Of a stretch of DNA of 64,000 bases, positions 28,528-42,126 are shown piece after piece; position 1 is the first letter of the stretch; each line of letters starts with the position of its first letter. The stretch lies in the NCBI RefSeq assembly GCF_021183825.1, contig NZ_CP089211.1, forward strand, positions 4,508,501 to 4,572,500. Reading direction: 5' to 3'. The DNA is from Sinomicrobium kalidii. GTDB taxonomy: Bacteria; Bacteroidota; Bacteroidia; Flavobacteriales; Flavobacteriaceae. Made by a program: the position numbers and the translations under genes. Below the pieces are notes generated by a model, which was not told the origin of the DNA, ran no database searches, and was given only the letters and a program-made list of their open reading frames with translations.

Positions 28528-28704
28528 GATTTTTACGGCTTTCAGCGATTCCCGGCTTCGACTGTGAACCCTGAAATTTCAAATGGCACATAATTTATAT
28601 GTTATTAACCATGTTTGATATGCATTTAATTGCCTTTTTGATAAAATTGCAGTAGCGTTTGAAATATTTAGAACCAAATAAAATATCATAAAATTTTACA
28701 TATC

Positions 28705-29703
28705 ATGTATATACCGAAAGTCTTTATTACGATCGGCACGTGTGCTTTTGTAGCGGTGTTGACAGGTTGCAAAAACAAGCAGGCCACAAAGGAAGAGGAA
28801 ACTCCTGAACTCATTAGTAATCCTCTTTCTGAGATCTCCTGTGCAGATCCTGCCATTGTAAAACACGATGGCAGCTATTATATCTATGCCACGGTCGATC
28901 CCTGGGGAGGGGAGGAGCTCGTTGTCCTGGAATCATCAGATTTTAAGAACTGGGAGCGGAAGCATATTCAATGGCCCAACCTGGAAGACTGTACCAGCCC
29001 GACTTCACGGAACGATAAGGTATGGGCCCCGGGTGTCATTAAAGGCAAGGACGGTAAATTTTATATGTACGTAACGGTACACAATGAAGTCTGGGCCGGG
29101 GTAGCAGATCACCCGCTGGGGCCTTGGAAAAATGCAAAAGCGGATGGTTCGCCCCTGATCAAAAGCAATATGTTTCCCGAATATCATATGATCGATGCAG
29201 AACCATTCATCGATGAGGATGGCCAGGCTTATTTGTACTGGGGATCGGGATTGAACTGGAAGAACGGACATTGCTTTGTGGTAAAGCTCGGGGAAGATAT
29301 GGTTTCCTATAAAGAAGATGAGATAAAAGATGTAACCCCGCCCAATTATTTTGAAGCCCCGTTTATGGTCAGGAAAAACGGGAAGTATTACCTGATGTAT
29401 TCCAAAGGAAAATGTACGAACAGCACTTATCAGGTCAGGTATGCTGTAGGTGATACCCCCTACGGCCCCTGGACAGAAGGCCCGGAAAGCCCCGTACTCA
29501 GCACAACAAGGGATTCCACCACATTGGGGCCGGGACACCATACCGTTTTTTCGGAAAACGGGCAGGACTATATCCTGTATCACCGGATCAGGGACAACAG
29601 TGAAGCCCTGCTTCGTGAATTGGCCATTGATAGCCTGAATTTTGATGCAGAAGGGAATATCAGCAAGGTGATCCCCGGGGGTGTTTCAGATTTTGCCATG
29701 TAG
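28705..29703 (+). CDS. Glycoside hydrolase family 43 lipoprotein (arabinosidase/xylosidase-like)
   Basis: 332 residues with lipobox LTGC at residue 22. It is a single five-bladed propeller with the full GH43 triad: base Asp48 (CADPAIV), pKa modulator Asp164 (HMIDAEPF) and acid Glu217 (YFEAPFM). A late GPGHHTVF motif carries the metal-binding histidine common to the family. GH43 enzymes remove or cleave L-arabinofuranosyl, D-xylosyl or D-galactosyl linkages with inversion. Next to GH67 a xylan or arabinan side-chain role is likely, but the subfamily is unresolved here. Confidence 0.91.
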   Translation: MYIPKVFITIGTCAFVAVLTGCKNKQATKEEETPELISNPLSEISCADPAIVKHDGSYYIYATVDPWGGEELVVLESSDFKNWERKHIQWPNLEDCTSPTSRNDKVWAPGVIKGKDGKFYMYVTVHNEVWAGVADHPLGPWKNAKADGSPLIKSNMFPEYHMIDAEPFIDEDGQAYLYWGSGLNWKNGHCFVVKLGEDMVSYKEDEIKDVTPPNYFEAPFMVRKNGKYYLMYSKGKCTNSTYQVRYAVGDTPYGPWTEGPESPVLSTTRDSTTLGPGHHTVFSENGQDYILYHRIRDNSEALLRELAIDSLNFDAEGNISKVIPGGVSDFAM

Positions 29704-29900
29704 AGAGTAAATGGGAGAGGGGACATGTTTGAGCATATTTTTCTGTTTATGAGGAATTGGTTGCGAAAATTCAAGTTTTCACACAATCGGTTGCGTTAAT
29801 CCTTTCGGGATAACTATTTTTTTATTTAATTTACTGCATGAATATAGTCAATTAGACTTTATGTTTTTTGTGCAATCAGTTGTTCTAATTAAACGCTACC

Positions 29901-32066
29901 ATGTCATTCTCTAAAAAAATTACACTTTCGGTCCTGGCCATCTTATCTGTCATGGGAATATCCCATGCCAACAATGGTTATGATCTGTGGCTTAAATACC
30001 GGAAGATAGAAGACCCCGGTATATTGACAGGATATACAAAACATATCCGTGCTGTTTATATGGAAGAAGGGAATGAAACCCTGGATGCTGCCCGCGAAGA
30101 ACTGTCCGTTGGATTGGGCAGCCTTCTGGGCACTGCTGTTCCTTACGTAAATTCACAATCGGGAGACCATTCGCTGGTCATAGGCAAGATCCGCAACCTG
30201 GATCGTGATATTCGGAAACACCTGAACGGGGATGTTTCAAAGATCAAAAAGGATGGATTTCTGATAACGACCTGTCAAAACCGGACTGTCATTACCGCCC
30301 ATAAGGACATCGGTATTCTTTACGGGGTATTCCGTTTTTTAAGGCAACTGCAAATGCATAAGTCCCTTGAGGAAATACACATCCTTGAAGTTCCTGAAAC
30401 GGATGTTCGCGTATTAAACCATTGGGATAACCTCGATGGCACTGTAGAACGCGGTTATGCAGGGGCGTCGATATGGAAATGGCAGAAATTACCGGATTAT
30501 ATCGACCGGCGTTATGAAGACTATGCACGGGCCAATGCTTCTGTGGGAATTAACGGGGCGGTCCTTACCAATGTAAATGCCAGTGCATGGGTGCTTTCCC
30601 CTTCCTATATAGAAAAAGTAGCCGCCCTGGCCAAAGTGTTCAGGCCATACGGGATAAAAGTTTACCTTGCGGCAAGGTTTTCGGCCCCTATCGAAATCGG
30701 GGGATTGCCCACGGCCGATCCGCTTAATCCTGAGGTACAGCAATGGTGGAGGGACAAGGCGAATGAAATCTACGGGAAGATTCCCGATTTCGGCGGATTT
30801 CTGGTCAAGGCGAACTCGGAAGGACAGCCCGGGCCGCAGGATTATGGCCGGTCTCATGCGGAAGGGGCCAACATGCTTGCGGATGCCCTGGCCCCTCATA
30901 ACGGTATTGTGATGTGGAGGGCTTTTGTCTATTCCGAGCACGATACTTCAGACCGGGCCAAACAGGCCTACAGCGAATTTGTTCCCCAGGACGGAAAGTT
31001 CAGGGACAATGTACTGATCCAGGTGAAGAACGGGGCCATAGACTTTCAACCCCGCGAACCTTTTCATCCCATGTTCGGCGCCATGCCGGAAACCCCGCTC
31101 ATGATGGAGTTCCAGATCACCCAGGAATATCTAGGCTTTAGTACGCATCTCGTCTTTTTGCCCAAACTCTATGAAGAAGTATTAAAAGCGGACACTTACC
31201 GACATGGAAAGGGATCGCTCGTAGCTAAGGTCATAGACGGAACGCTGGATCGCAAACCAATAACCGGAATGGCCGGTGTTGCCAACATTGGCAGTGATAT
31301 CAACTGGACCGGGCATCCTTTGGCACAAGCCAACTGGTATGGCTTCGGGAGACTGGCCTGGGACCCTTACCTGGGGGCGGAGCAGATTGCGGATGAATGG
31401 CTCCGTCTCACGTTTTCCAATAAAAGTGATTTTGTACAACCCATGAAAGCGGTGTTGCTGAAATCCCACGATGCTGCGGTAAACTATATGACCCCTCTGG
31501 GATTACACCACATTATGGCCACAGGACATCATTATGGTCCGGGGCCCTGGGTGGACAACCTGTCCCGGCCCGAATGGAACCCGGTGTATTATCACAAGGC
31601 AGCTACCCGGGGCATCGGTTTTGACAGAACACCTTCGGGAAGCAATGCCACCTCTCAATATGCTAAGGAAGTGGCGGCGATGTTCAATGACCCGGAAACC
31701 TGTCCGGAAGAATACCTGCTGTGGTTCCATCACCTTCCCTGGGATTATAAACTGCAGAGCGGAAAAACACTTTGGGAAGGCCTGGGAATAAAATACCAGG
31801 AAGGCGTAGACTGGGTAAGGGACACACAGGCCACATGGAATAAAATGAAGCCTTATGTAAACGAACAGCAATTTCAGGAGGTGAGTATGCTGCTAAATAT
31901 TCAGCTTAAAGAAGCCAAATGGTGGCGTGATGCCTGTATGCTGTATTTCCGGACCTTTTCAAAAAGGGAATTCCCGGAGGAAATGGAAAAACCCTCCCGG
32001 ACATTAGCGTATTACCGTTCCCTGAAATTTCCTTATGCACCCGGGATAAAGCCACAGCCGGACTGA
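29901..32066 (+). CDS. Glycoside hydrolase family 67 alpha-glucuronidase
   Basis: 721 residues with a signal peptide to about residue 23 (ISHANN). The catalytic set lies at Glu307 (KANSEGQPGP), Asp381 (KNGAIDFQPREP) and Glu409 (EFQITQEYLG). The spacings of 74 and 28 nearly equal those of the known Glu/Asp/Glu triad of the Cellvibrio enzyme. GYAGASIWKWQ and MWRAFVYSEHD are further family blocks. GH67 removes (4-O-methyl-)glucuronate from the non-reducing end of xylo-oligosaccharides. It is the last gene of PUL 1 and converges on PUL 2. Confidence 0.96.
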   Translation: MSFSKKITLSVLAILSVMGISHANNGYDLWLKYRKIEDPGILTGYTKHIRAVYMEEGNETLDAAREELSVGLGSLLGTAVPYVNSQSGDHSLVIGKIRNLDRDIRKHLNGDVSKIKKDGFLITTCQNRTVITAHKDIGILYGVFRFLRQLQMHKSLEEIHILEVPETDVRVLNHWDNLDGTVERGYAGASIWKWQKLPDYIDRRYEDYARANASVGINGAVLTNVNASAWVLSPSYIEKVAALAKVFRPYGIKVYLAARFSAPIEIGGLPTADPLNPEVQQWWRDKANEIYGKIPDFGGFLVKANSEGQPGPQDYGRSHAEGANMLADALAPHNGIVMWRAFVYSEHDTSDRAKQAYSEFVPQDGKFRDNVLIQVKNGAIDFQPREPFHPMFGAMPETPLMMEFQITQEYLGFSTHLVFLPKLYEEVLKADTYRHGKGSLVAKVIDGTLDRKPITGMAGVANIGSDINWTGHPLAQANWYGFGRLAWDPYLGAEQIADEWLRLTFSNKSDFVQPMKAVLLKSHDAAVNYMTPLGLHHIMATGHHYGPGPWVDNLSRPEWNPVYYHKAATRGIGFDRTPSGSNATSQYAKEVAAMFNDPETCPEEYLLWFHHLPWDYKLQSGKTLWEGLGIKYQEGVDWVRDTQATWNKMKPYVNEQQFQEVSMLLNIQLKEAKWWRDACMLYFRTFSKREFPEEMEKPSRTLAYYRSLKFPYAPGIKPQPD

Positions 32067-32201
32067 ATTATCCGTATCCCGAAAACGGATATATGGATTT
32101 ACGGGGAAAACTTTCCGGTTTTCAATGAAAAGAAAGGGCAGGTGAATTTTATTGATCTGCCGATAATTTGTTTTGACCGATCTAACGTTGACAGTACGGA
32201 A

Positions 32202-34358
32202 TCATTTTAACGGAGTTATTCCTTCCAAAGTGGGATTAACTTCGATGATCTTACCGTTCTCATCAAAACTTAAAGTGTCTATACACACTTCACGATGGTA
32301 TCCTGCGGCCCTTCCCATTTCTGTTCCTTTCGGCCGGGTAAACCGGTGATAAACAATGTACCATTCGTCCTTTCCGGGAACCTGTATCACCGAATTATGC
32401 CCTGTTGCAAAAATTTCCCGTTCCTCGTTTTTTCGAATTACGATGTTATTCTCAGGGATTTCCAACGGTCCTGACGGACTGTCGGAAATGGCATATCTCA
32501 CCTTATAATCGGGGCTCCGGGTATCGTCTTCAGACCATAAAAAGTAATACTTCCCGTTCCGGAAAAATACTTCGGCACCTTCCCTGAAAGTGTTATCGGG
32601 GGTAATCACCTTTAAGGTCTCTTTTTTAATTGAAGTCATGTCATCGTTCAATTCAGCTACGGCCATAAAACCGTTTCCCCAGTAGAGGTAGTTTTTTCCG
32701 CTTTCCGGATCGGTAAAAATATCGGGATCGATGTTTTGTCCCCCTTTTACACCTTCGGGTTTTTCAGAGATCAACGGTTTCCCGGAATCCCTGAACGGAC
32801 CGGCGGGACTGTCTGACACCGCTACGCCTATTTGCTGGGCGGCAGTAAAATAGTAGAAGTATTTATAGGCACCGTCTATTTTCTTCTCTATCATGGCAGG
32901 TGCCCAGGCATTTCGGCTGGTCCAGGAAACATCTTTTTTTAAATCGAGAATTACGCCTTCATCCTTCCAATGCACTAAATCTTCCGAGGAAAAAGTTTTA
33001 AAACAGGTTCCCGACCATCCCGTAAATCCGTCACTGGTGGGATATAAATAATATTTTTGATCCTTTTCCGAAAAAATAATTTCCGGGTCGGCATAATAGC
33101 CTTCCAGAACGGGGTTGTTGGCTACTTTAACAGAGACACTGTAAACGGACGTCTTACCTCCGAAACTTAGGTTGTAATCTATGGCGCCCCGGGTAAAATC
33201 CTGGCTTCCTTCAGGGGTTACACGGGTTTCGGGCAATGTTTCGAATTGAGGGTCGAAAGCAGATAGGTCGACGTTTTGTTTTACAGGCAGATAAATACCG
33301 GATGTTTCGGTATCGATAACAATATTATTCGATTTTATACCGGTATTGGACGCATCGAGTATGGGGGCGAGGTTCTTAGAAGGGAATTTCTGGAGTAAGC
33401 GGTTCAGTTCTTCCGTGGTGATCGGGATAACGGAACCGTGCCTCGGATGAAAATTCATGGAGATTTTTTCATCGACCACCTTAAAATTCAGGAGGTCGTT
33501 GCTCCGGGTAAACTGGTATTCCCCGTTCATATACACGTCATACATCAGGATGTAATCTTCAGAACCGATCAGTTTAAAAACTCCCGATCCTTCCACGGCC
33601 TTGTCGGTCTGGTCCACATTACCCGGTTCCGGTTTGTATCCGGTAGTCAACGAATCTGAAATGGCAACTTTTATCCCTTTGTCGCTTTCCCCCTCGGTTT
33701 TGTAAAACAGATGGAACTTTCCATCCTTTTTGATAATGTCACCGTCAATGCACGCTTTCTTCTTAGGGTTAAAAAACAACTGCCGGGGAGCGCTTTCAAG
33801 CGCGGTAAAATCATCGTTCACGTATGCATAATAGATCTTGTCATAGCTGTCCGGCTCCAGCATGGAAAAATATACCATGTATTTTTCTTTGGTTTCATCA
33901 TAAATGGTTTGCGGCGCCCAAACGCGGTGTACTTCGGAAAATTCGGGATAAGTCTCCGGAATATCGATAACGGTGCTCGACCATGTTGTCATATCGTCCG
34001 ATTTCATTAAAACCATGGCCGTATTGCTCCATCCGTTTTTGGTAAGCAGATCCGTGACCACCATATAGAAGCCCTTATTATCATTTCTCCTTAAGATATG
34101 CGGATCGCGCACACCTCCGGTCCGGCTGATCGAAGCAGAAGAAACAATCGGTTCATTGTTGTTTAATGCATAGTAATTATAACCGTCTTTGCTGATGGCA
34201 TAACGGATGGCTTCCTGGTTTTCCCCGTTACCGGTAAAATAGGTGAACAAATAGGCCGAATATCCGTCGCCCTCCGTATTGGTTTTACAGGAAATAAAAT
34301 TTAAAAGAAGGCAGGCAAACAGGATCAATCTCATACAGGAGGAGAAAGGAGTATTCAT
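32202..34358 (-). CDS. Tandem double-domain GH43 lipoprotein
   Basis: 718 residues; the lipobox Cys in NFISCK is at residue 24, and an ATG 8 codons in (34334) is an alternative start. It carries two five-bladed propellers. The N-terminal domain shows Asp85 (GGVRDPHI), Asp205 (ACIDGDII) and Glu256 (AVEGSGVF). The C-terminal domain shows Asp424 (YYADPEII), Asp544 (NIDPDIF) and Glu593 (FREGAEVF). Both therefore seem to keep a GH43-type triad. It is the last gene in PUL 2 transcription order. Tandem GH43 proteins occur in arabinan, xylan and arabinogalactan loci; the substrate is unknown. Confidence 0.87.
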   Translation of the reverse strand: MNTPFSSCMRLILFACLLLNFISCKTNTEGDGYSAYLFTYFTGNGENQEAIRYAISKDGYNYYALNNNEPIVSSASISRTGGVRDPHILRRNDNKGFYMVVTDLLTKNGWSNTAMVLMKSDDMTTWSSTVIDIPETYPEFSEVHRVWAPQTIYDETKEKYMVYFSMLEPDSYDKIYYAYVNDDFTALESAPRQLFFNPKKKACIDGDIIKKDGKFHLFYKTEGESDKGIKVAISDSLTTGYKPEPGNVDQTDKAVEGSGVFKLIGSEDYILMYDVYMNGEYQFTRSNDLLNFKVVDEKISMNFHPRHGSVIPITTEELNRLLQKFPSKNLAPILDASNTGIKSNNIVIDTETSGIYLPVKQNVDLSAFDPQFETLPETRVTPEGSQDFTRGAIDYNLSFGGKTSVYSVSVKVANNPVLEGYYADPEIIFSEKDQKYYLYPTSDGFTGWSGTCFKTFSSEDLVHWKDEGVILDLKKDVSWTSRNAWAPAMIEKKIDGAYKYFYYFTAAQQIGVAVSDSPAGPFRDSGKPLISEKPEGVKGGQNIDPDIFTDPESGKNYLYWGNGFMAVAELNDDMTSIKKETLKVITPDNTFREGAEVFFRNGKYYFLWSEDDTRSPDYKVRYAISDSPSGPLEIPENNIVIRKNEEREIFATGHNSVIQVPGKDEWYIVYHRFTRPKGTEMGRAAGYHREVCIDTLSFDENGKIIEVNPTLEGITPLK

Positions 34359-34540
34359 ATGAAATATGGTTTTGGTTTTTGATGATTTTAAATGTTAAAT
34401 ATACAATTAAAAAATAATATCACATTATCGCACCTGTTCATGACTATTACAAAATTTTCCTGAAAGGGTGGGTGCATGAGGTATTTGTGAACAGCGTCAG
34501 AAAACGAAGTTTGGATCAATGACCTTTGCCCTGCTTATAT

Positions 34541-39369
<4,829 letters not shown>

Positions 39370-39417
39370 GGTTTTAAGATTACCCGGGCCAGGAGAATTA
39401 TTTTAATGTGATGGTAA

Positions 39418-39448
39418 GATAAAGGAGCTTTGTATAAAGCCCCTTATC
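39418..39448. other. Intercistronic hairpin between the DUF3823 and GH30 genes
   Basis: GATAA and GCTTT (39418-39431) pair with AAAGC and TTATC (39436-39448) around a small internal bulge. There is no U-run on the minus strand, so mRNA stabilisation or partial attenuation is more likely than full termination. Confidence 0.35.
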
Positions 39449-39531
39449 ATCTTTTGTGAAATCCCTGAGAATAAATGCCTTATCAAACCTCACATTATCA
39501 GTTTATTGTTCAGGTGTTTTACGGTTAACAT

Positions 39532-40218
39532 TTATAAATCGATTTTTTGGACCTGTGTATAGTAGAATTCGTTGGCCTGTGTAGCACGTACACCAATGCG
39601 TACAAACAGGAAACCGGCATCCCGGAGATCTTCCGGAATATCGACATTGACCGTGGTCTGTTGTCCCTCCGTGATATCGCCTGGGGCTACATTCGCTACG
39701 TGTTCATTTCTGTTTTGATCGGTAAGCACAGCAGTCCCGAAATATATGTTTACAGATTCAATACCGGCGGTTTCGACAATCTTAGCAATGGTAAAATTAG
39801 CTGTAACCGAATTATCACTTACCTGGAAACTTTCATTGTTGATGGTAAAATAAGGTGTTACGGGGACATCGAATGTTGTTCCGCCGTTGACATTGATAAC
39901 AATGGTATCGTTTAACTGAGGCACCCAGGGGCCACCTTCCTTGACCACCATTTTATATTCACCGTCAAACAGGGATACCGAATAGCTGCCGTCCTGGTCG
40001 ATATATACCGGGATATTTTTTTCCAGGGCGTAACCACCCTGCCATAATTCGAGCTGGGGGCCGTTGGTTCGGACACCTACGGGCTGTCCTTCGTATACAA
40101 CGCTTCCTTCGAGGATAGCTGCTGGTTCATCAAAATTGTCATAATCGCAACTCATTGCTAATGGTACAAAGCCAAAAGCCAACATTAACCGGACTATATT
40201 TTTTTTCATCATTTTCAT
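39532..40218 (-). CDS. DUF3823 lipoprotein, likely surface glycan-binding protein of PUL 2
   Basis: 228 residues; the lipobox Cys is in AMSCDYDNF near residue 24. ATGs at 40212 and 40209 are alternative starts. It has two beta-sandwich-like halves: residues ~35-115 with GSVVYEGQPVGVRTNGPQLE, and ~120-228. The position directly after SusC and SusD is that of SusE/SGBP proteins, which help capture glycan on the cell surface. No catalytic motif was seen. Confidence 0.85.
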   Translation of the reverse strand: MKMMKKNIVRLMLAFGFVPLAMSCDYDNFDEPAAILEGSVVYEGQPVGVRTNGPQLELWQGGYALEKNIPVYIDQDGSYSVSLFDGEYKMVVKEGGPWVPQLNDTIVINVNGGTTFDVPVTPYFTINNESFQVSDNSVTANFTIAKIVETAGIESVNIYFGTAVLTDQNRNEHVANVAPGDITEGQQTTVNVDIPEDLRDAGFLFVRIGVRATQANEFYYTQVQKIDL

Positions 40219-40280
40219 TTTTAGTATTCAGAATAGGGTTGGAATCAGTATGCTAAACATCACTGTTTCCCGATTAACCA

Positions 40281-42116
40281 TTAATGGAAAGGGTTCCTTA
40301 CCAATTTGGGGTTGTTATTAAGAACATTCGGGTCTATGGACGAATAGTAATTGGCAAAACGGAAGAATCTTGGTCTTCTGAACCGTGTAGGCCGCATCTT
40401 ATGGAAAATGTATTTGTTGTTGTCCTCATGACCGGGACGAACAATCCGGTAGGGGAACAATCCGTAAACCACGGCATCCTCACTGTCGTCACTGCCGTTC
40501 CATATCTCGTGGGCGATCCTCCACCGTTTTAAGTCGAAGTACCTGTGGTCTTCAAAAGCGAGTTCCGTCCGGCGTTCGTTCCGGATCATTTCCATCGTCA
40601 GGTTACTGATACTGTTGGCGGGGAATCCGGCGCGTTCGCGGATGGTATTGATGTATGCCGTGGCTTCTGCCTGTTGTCCCGTTTCAAAAGCGGCCTCGGC
40701 GGCATTGAGGTATATTTCCCCCAACCGGAACCAGGGCCACCAGTTTTGTGCAGCAACTCCCCGGGTACTTGCTCCGGCGGCCTCGCTGACAAACTTGCGT
40801 ACATAAAACCCGGTATTGCTTACAAACTGGGCATTGTCCTTGGGGCCGTCAAAACCGGTCCATAAGTTACCGTCGTCATATTGATTTCCGAGGTTGGGCG
40901 CTGCACGAAACACGTAATTATCGTTCTCCCATATGGCGACTCCCGCCTGGATGCTTACCGGGGTGCTTTTGAAATTTGTTCCGGGATAGATCACCGTACC
41001 GTAGAGGCGGGCGTCCTTATTTTCAAAAATGTCGCTGATGTTTTCATAAGGGATGTACGCTCCGTTACCGTCCTGATAATTTAAGGTGCCGTTACTTCCA
41101 TCCAGATAGTCAAAACTTTCCACCAGGTTTAAAGAGGGGGTAAGTACGGAAGAACCTTCGTTGTCTTCGGTGAGGCTTCTCGGAATATTATCGTAGGTAA
41201 ACCTGTGGGTTTTAAGGCTGAGTTCATAATCTTTGGCGAAAATGATTTCCCGGTTTCCCTTGTTGATTAACATTTCATAGAAATTCGCCCCTTTATCCGG
41301 GTTTTCATCGTAGAGTCCGTAGTTACCACTGTTAATAATGGTTTGTGAGGCCTGAAGCGATTTTTGATAATAATCGCCGGCCTTGTCTGCGGGTATCCCT
41401 ACTTCACCTCCGGGTAAAGTGATCGGCGATGCCATCCGGTTATTGTATTTTGCCAGTGAAGCGGCATACAACATGGCTCTGCTTTCGAGGGCAAGAGTGG
41501 TAAAAGTATTGGCGCGGGTCTGGCTTGAATTATTGGGTGCCAGGTCGGCTTTGATCTCTTCCAGTTCCGTGTAAATGAAATCATATACTTCATGTTCCTT
41601 TGCACGGGGTACCTGCAGGGGTGTAGGGTCACCGCTGTAATCATAGATCAACTGTTCGGTAACCAGCGGAACCCCGCCCATACGCTTTACCAGTTCGAAA
41701 TACACAAAAGCACGGATAAACCGCAATTCGCCCCTGAAAAGGGTTTTTTGCTCTTCATCCAGCTCAATGCTGTATTCGTCTATATTGTCCAGTGCCAGGT
41801 TAATATCGCGTATCAACCCGTAATCCCAGTACCTTCCGTAATCGTCTCCGTACTGGAAGTCGTTGTGCCAGTTTCCATCGAAATGGCCGGACCACATCGC
41901 ATCGTCAATATCGGTCATGCCGCCTGTGTTGAAAACGCCATGCAAAGCCGGTAAGCGGTCGTAATAATTGGCCAGCAGGGACTTGATAAGCACAGGGTCG
42001 TTCCAAAGCTGTTCGTCCGTAATGATATTTTTGGGATCTCTTTCCAGCCAGTCATCATTATTACAGGCCGTAAGAAAAAACGAAATGATAACGGATAGTA
42101 TAAATAAATGTCTCAT
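40281..42116 (-). CDS. SusD/RagB-family lipoprotein (PUL 2)
   Basis: 611 residues from ATG 42116. The frame is open 39 residues upstream, but that part overlaps the end of the susC gene, and the lipoprotein signal (MRHLFILSVIISFFLTAC) starts at 42116. SusD-fold signatures are GELRFIRAFVYFELVKRMGG, WWPWFRLGEIYLNAAEA and FEDHRYFDLKRWRIAHE. It starts 10 bases after the susC stop. The C-terminus lacks the LLRP-PQ ending of the other two SusDs, so it belongs to a different subgroup. Confidence 0.95.
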   Translation of the reverse strand: MRHLFILSVIISFFLTACNNDDWLERDPKNIITDEQLWNDPVLIKSLLANYYDRLPALHGVFNTGGMTDIDDAMWSGHFDGNWHNDFQYGDDYGRYWDYGLIRDINLALDNIDEYSIELDEEQKTLFRGELRFIRAFVYFELVKRMGGVPLVTEQLIYDYSGDPTPLQVPRAKEHEVYDFIYTELEEIKADLAPNNSSQTRANTFTTLALESRAMLYAASLAKYNNRMASPITLPGGEVGIPADKAGDYYQKSLQASQTIINSGNYGLYDENPDKGANFYEMLINKGNREIIFAKDYELSLKTHRFTYDNIPRSLTEDNEGSSVLTPSLNLVESFDYLDGSNGTLNYQDGNGAYIPYENISDIFENKDARLYGTVIYPGTNFKSTPVSIQAGVAIWENDNYVFRAAPNLGNQYDDGNLWTGFDGPKDNAQFVSNTGFYVRKFVSEAAGASTRGVAAQNWWPWFRLGEIYLNAAEAAFETGQQAEATAYINTIRERAGFPANSISNLTMEMIRNERRTELAFEDHRYFDLKRWRIAHEIWNGSDDSEDAVVYGLFPYRIVRPGHEDNNKYIFHKMRPTRFRRPRFFRFANYYSSIDPNVLNNNPKLVRNPFH

Positions 42117-42126
42117 TGTATTCGAT

